Shown: positions 6,172 through 6,395 of the stretch, piece by piece | How positions within the stretch are numbered: the first letter of the stretch is position 1 | Layout: the number at the start of each line of letters is the position of its first letter | Assembly (NCBI GenBank): GCA_002448555.1 | Contig: DJYV01000133.1 | Span: 1-6,395, forward strand | Length of the DNA: 6,395 bases | Source of the DNA: Flavobacteriales bacterium UBA6969 | GTDB taxonomy: Bacteria; Bacteroidota; Bacteroidia; Flavobacteriales_D; Sanyastnellaceae | Reading direction: 5' to 3' | Translations under genes and position numbers: made by a program | The notes under the pieces: model-generated | What the model saw: the letters and a program-made list of their open reading frames with translations, nothing else | What the model was told of the DNA's origin: nothing | Database searches by the model: none

Positions 6172-6395
6172 TCAGGCGCGGCCTAATTCTTTCGGATAAC
6201 AGACGAACGACTTCGCCACCGTGCGCATCAGGATTTCCCGGCTCAGCTGGTCGGAGGCGTCTGCAAAGTCGGCCTTGGCCCCATTTTTAAACCGGATGGT
6301 GATGCCCCCAGCTTCGTAGAGCTTGTTGTCGATTCGGTCGTTGATGACAAGGTATGCTGCCTCCGCTTCGGAGACGCCATAGTGCGATGCGGTGC
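6172..6395 (-). CDS. C-terminal fragment of a probable HD-domain phosphohydrolase (partial)
   Basis: On the minus strand an open frame enters at the right edge and ends at TGA 6174-6172, giving 73 residues. It converges on the ribonuclease gene, with 3 bases between the two stop codons. Visible pieces include AYLVINDRIDNKLYEAGG, ITIRFKNGAKADFADASDQL and a closing KSFVCYPKELGRA. The pattern of a strand with FKNG, then ASDQLS, then a VxKxFxCYPKEL ending resembles what I recall of the tail of Bacteroidota HD-superfamily phosphohydrolases of about 400 residues. The HD metal-binding domain itself would lie beyond the window, so the catalytic residues cannot be checked. The coding call is supported by the uninterrupted frame and sensible protein composition; the family name is tentative. 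Confidence 0.65.
   Translation of the reverse strand, partial: TASHYGVSEAEAAYLVINDRIDNKLYEAGGITIRFKNGAKADFADASDQLSREILMRTVAKSFVCYPKELGRA

Noticed and set aside
497..6395. Possibility of a defence island, mobile element or CRISPR array in the window.
   Set aside because: No transposase, integrase, terminal repeats, spaced direct repeats or tRNA are visible; all genes are typical core Bacteroidota genes with even composition.

Overview
This is an ordinary-looking chromosomal stretch from a member of the Bacteroidota, most likely a flavobacteria-like lineage with fairly high GC for that group. Four things point there: the gene order mutY-ssb-gldE-gldD, the gliding genes gldD and gldE themselves, promoter boxes matching the Bacteroidota form TAnnTTTG, and the near absence of usable Shine-Dalgarno sequences before the genes. 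Genus cannot be fixed from this window.

The left half (1 to about 3460) is a tight minus-strand operon, transcribed mutY, ssb, gldE, gldD, with gldD running off the left edge. MutY repairs A opposite 8-oxoG, SSB coats single-stranded DNA, GldE is a CNNM/CorC-type membrane protein, and GldD is a lipoprotein needed for gliding in flavobacteria. Gaps are 24 and 15 bases, followed by an 8-base gldE/gldD overlap.

The region 3461-3553 separates this operon from a plus-strand group: an HU-family nucleoid protein, a membrane-anchored TPR protein, a tiny 29-residue very basic protein (4470-4559) resembling the bS22/mS38 (AURKAIP1/COX24) ribosomal family, and an RNase G/E family ribonuclease. A strong GC-rich hairpin lies between the tiny gene and the ribonuclease gene. 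The plus-strand group largely concerns nucleoid, ribosome and RNA turnover functions.

At the right edge a minus-strand reading frame ends 3 bases from the ribonuclease stop. It is the C-terminal 73 residues of a protein that resembles the tail of Bacteroidota HD-domain phosphohydrolases. No gene-free stretch exceeds 300 bases, and no tRNA, rRNA, mobile element or CRISPR array is visible. I see no convincing new multi-gene system. The most interesting items are the tiny basic gene, the hairpin before the ribonuclease gene, and the face-to-face promoter arrangement between mutY and the HU gene.
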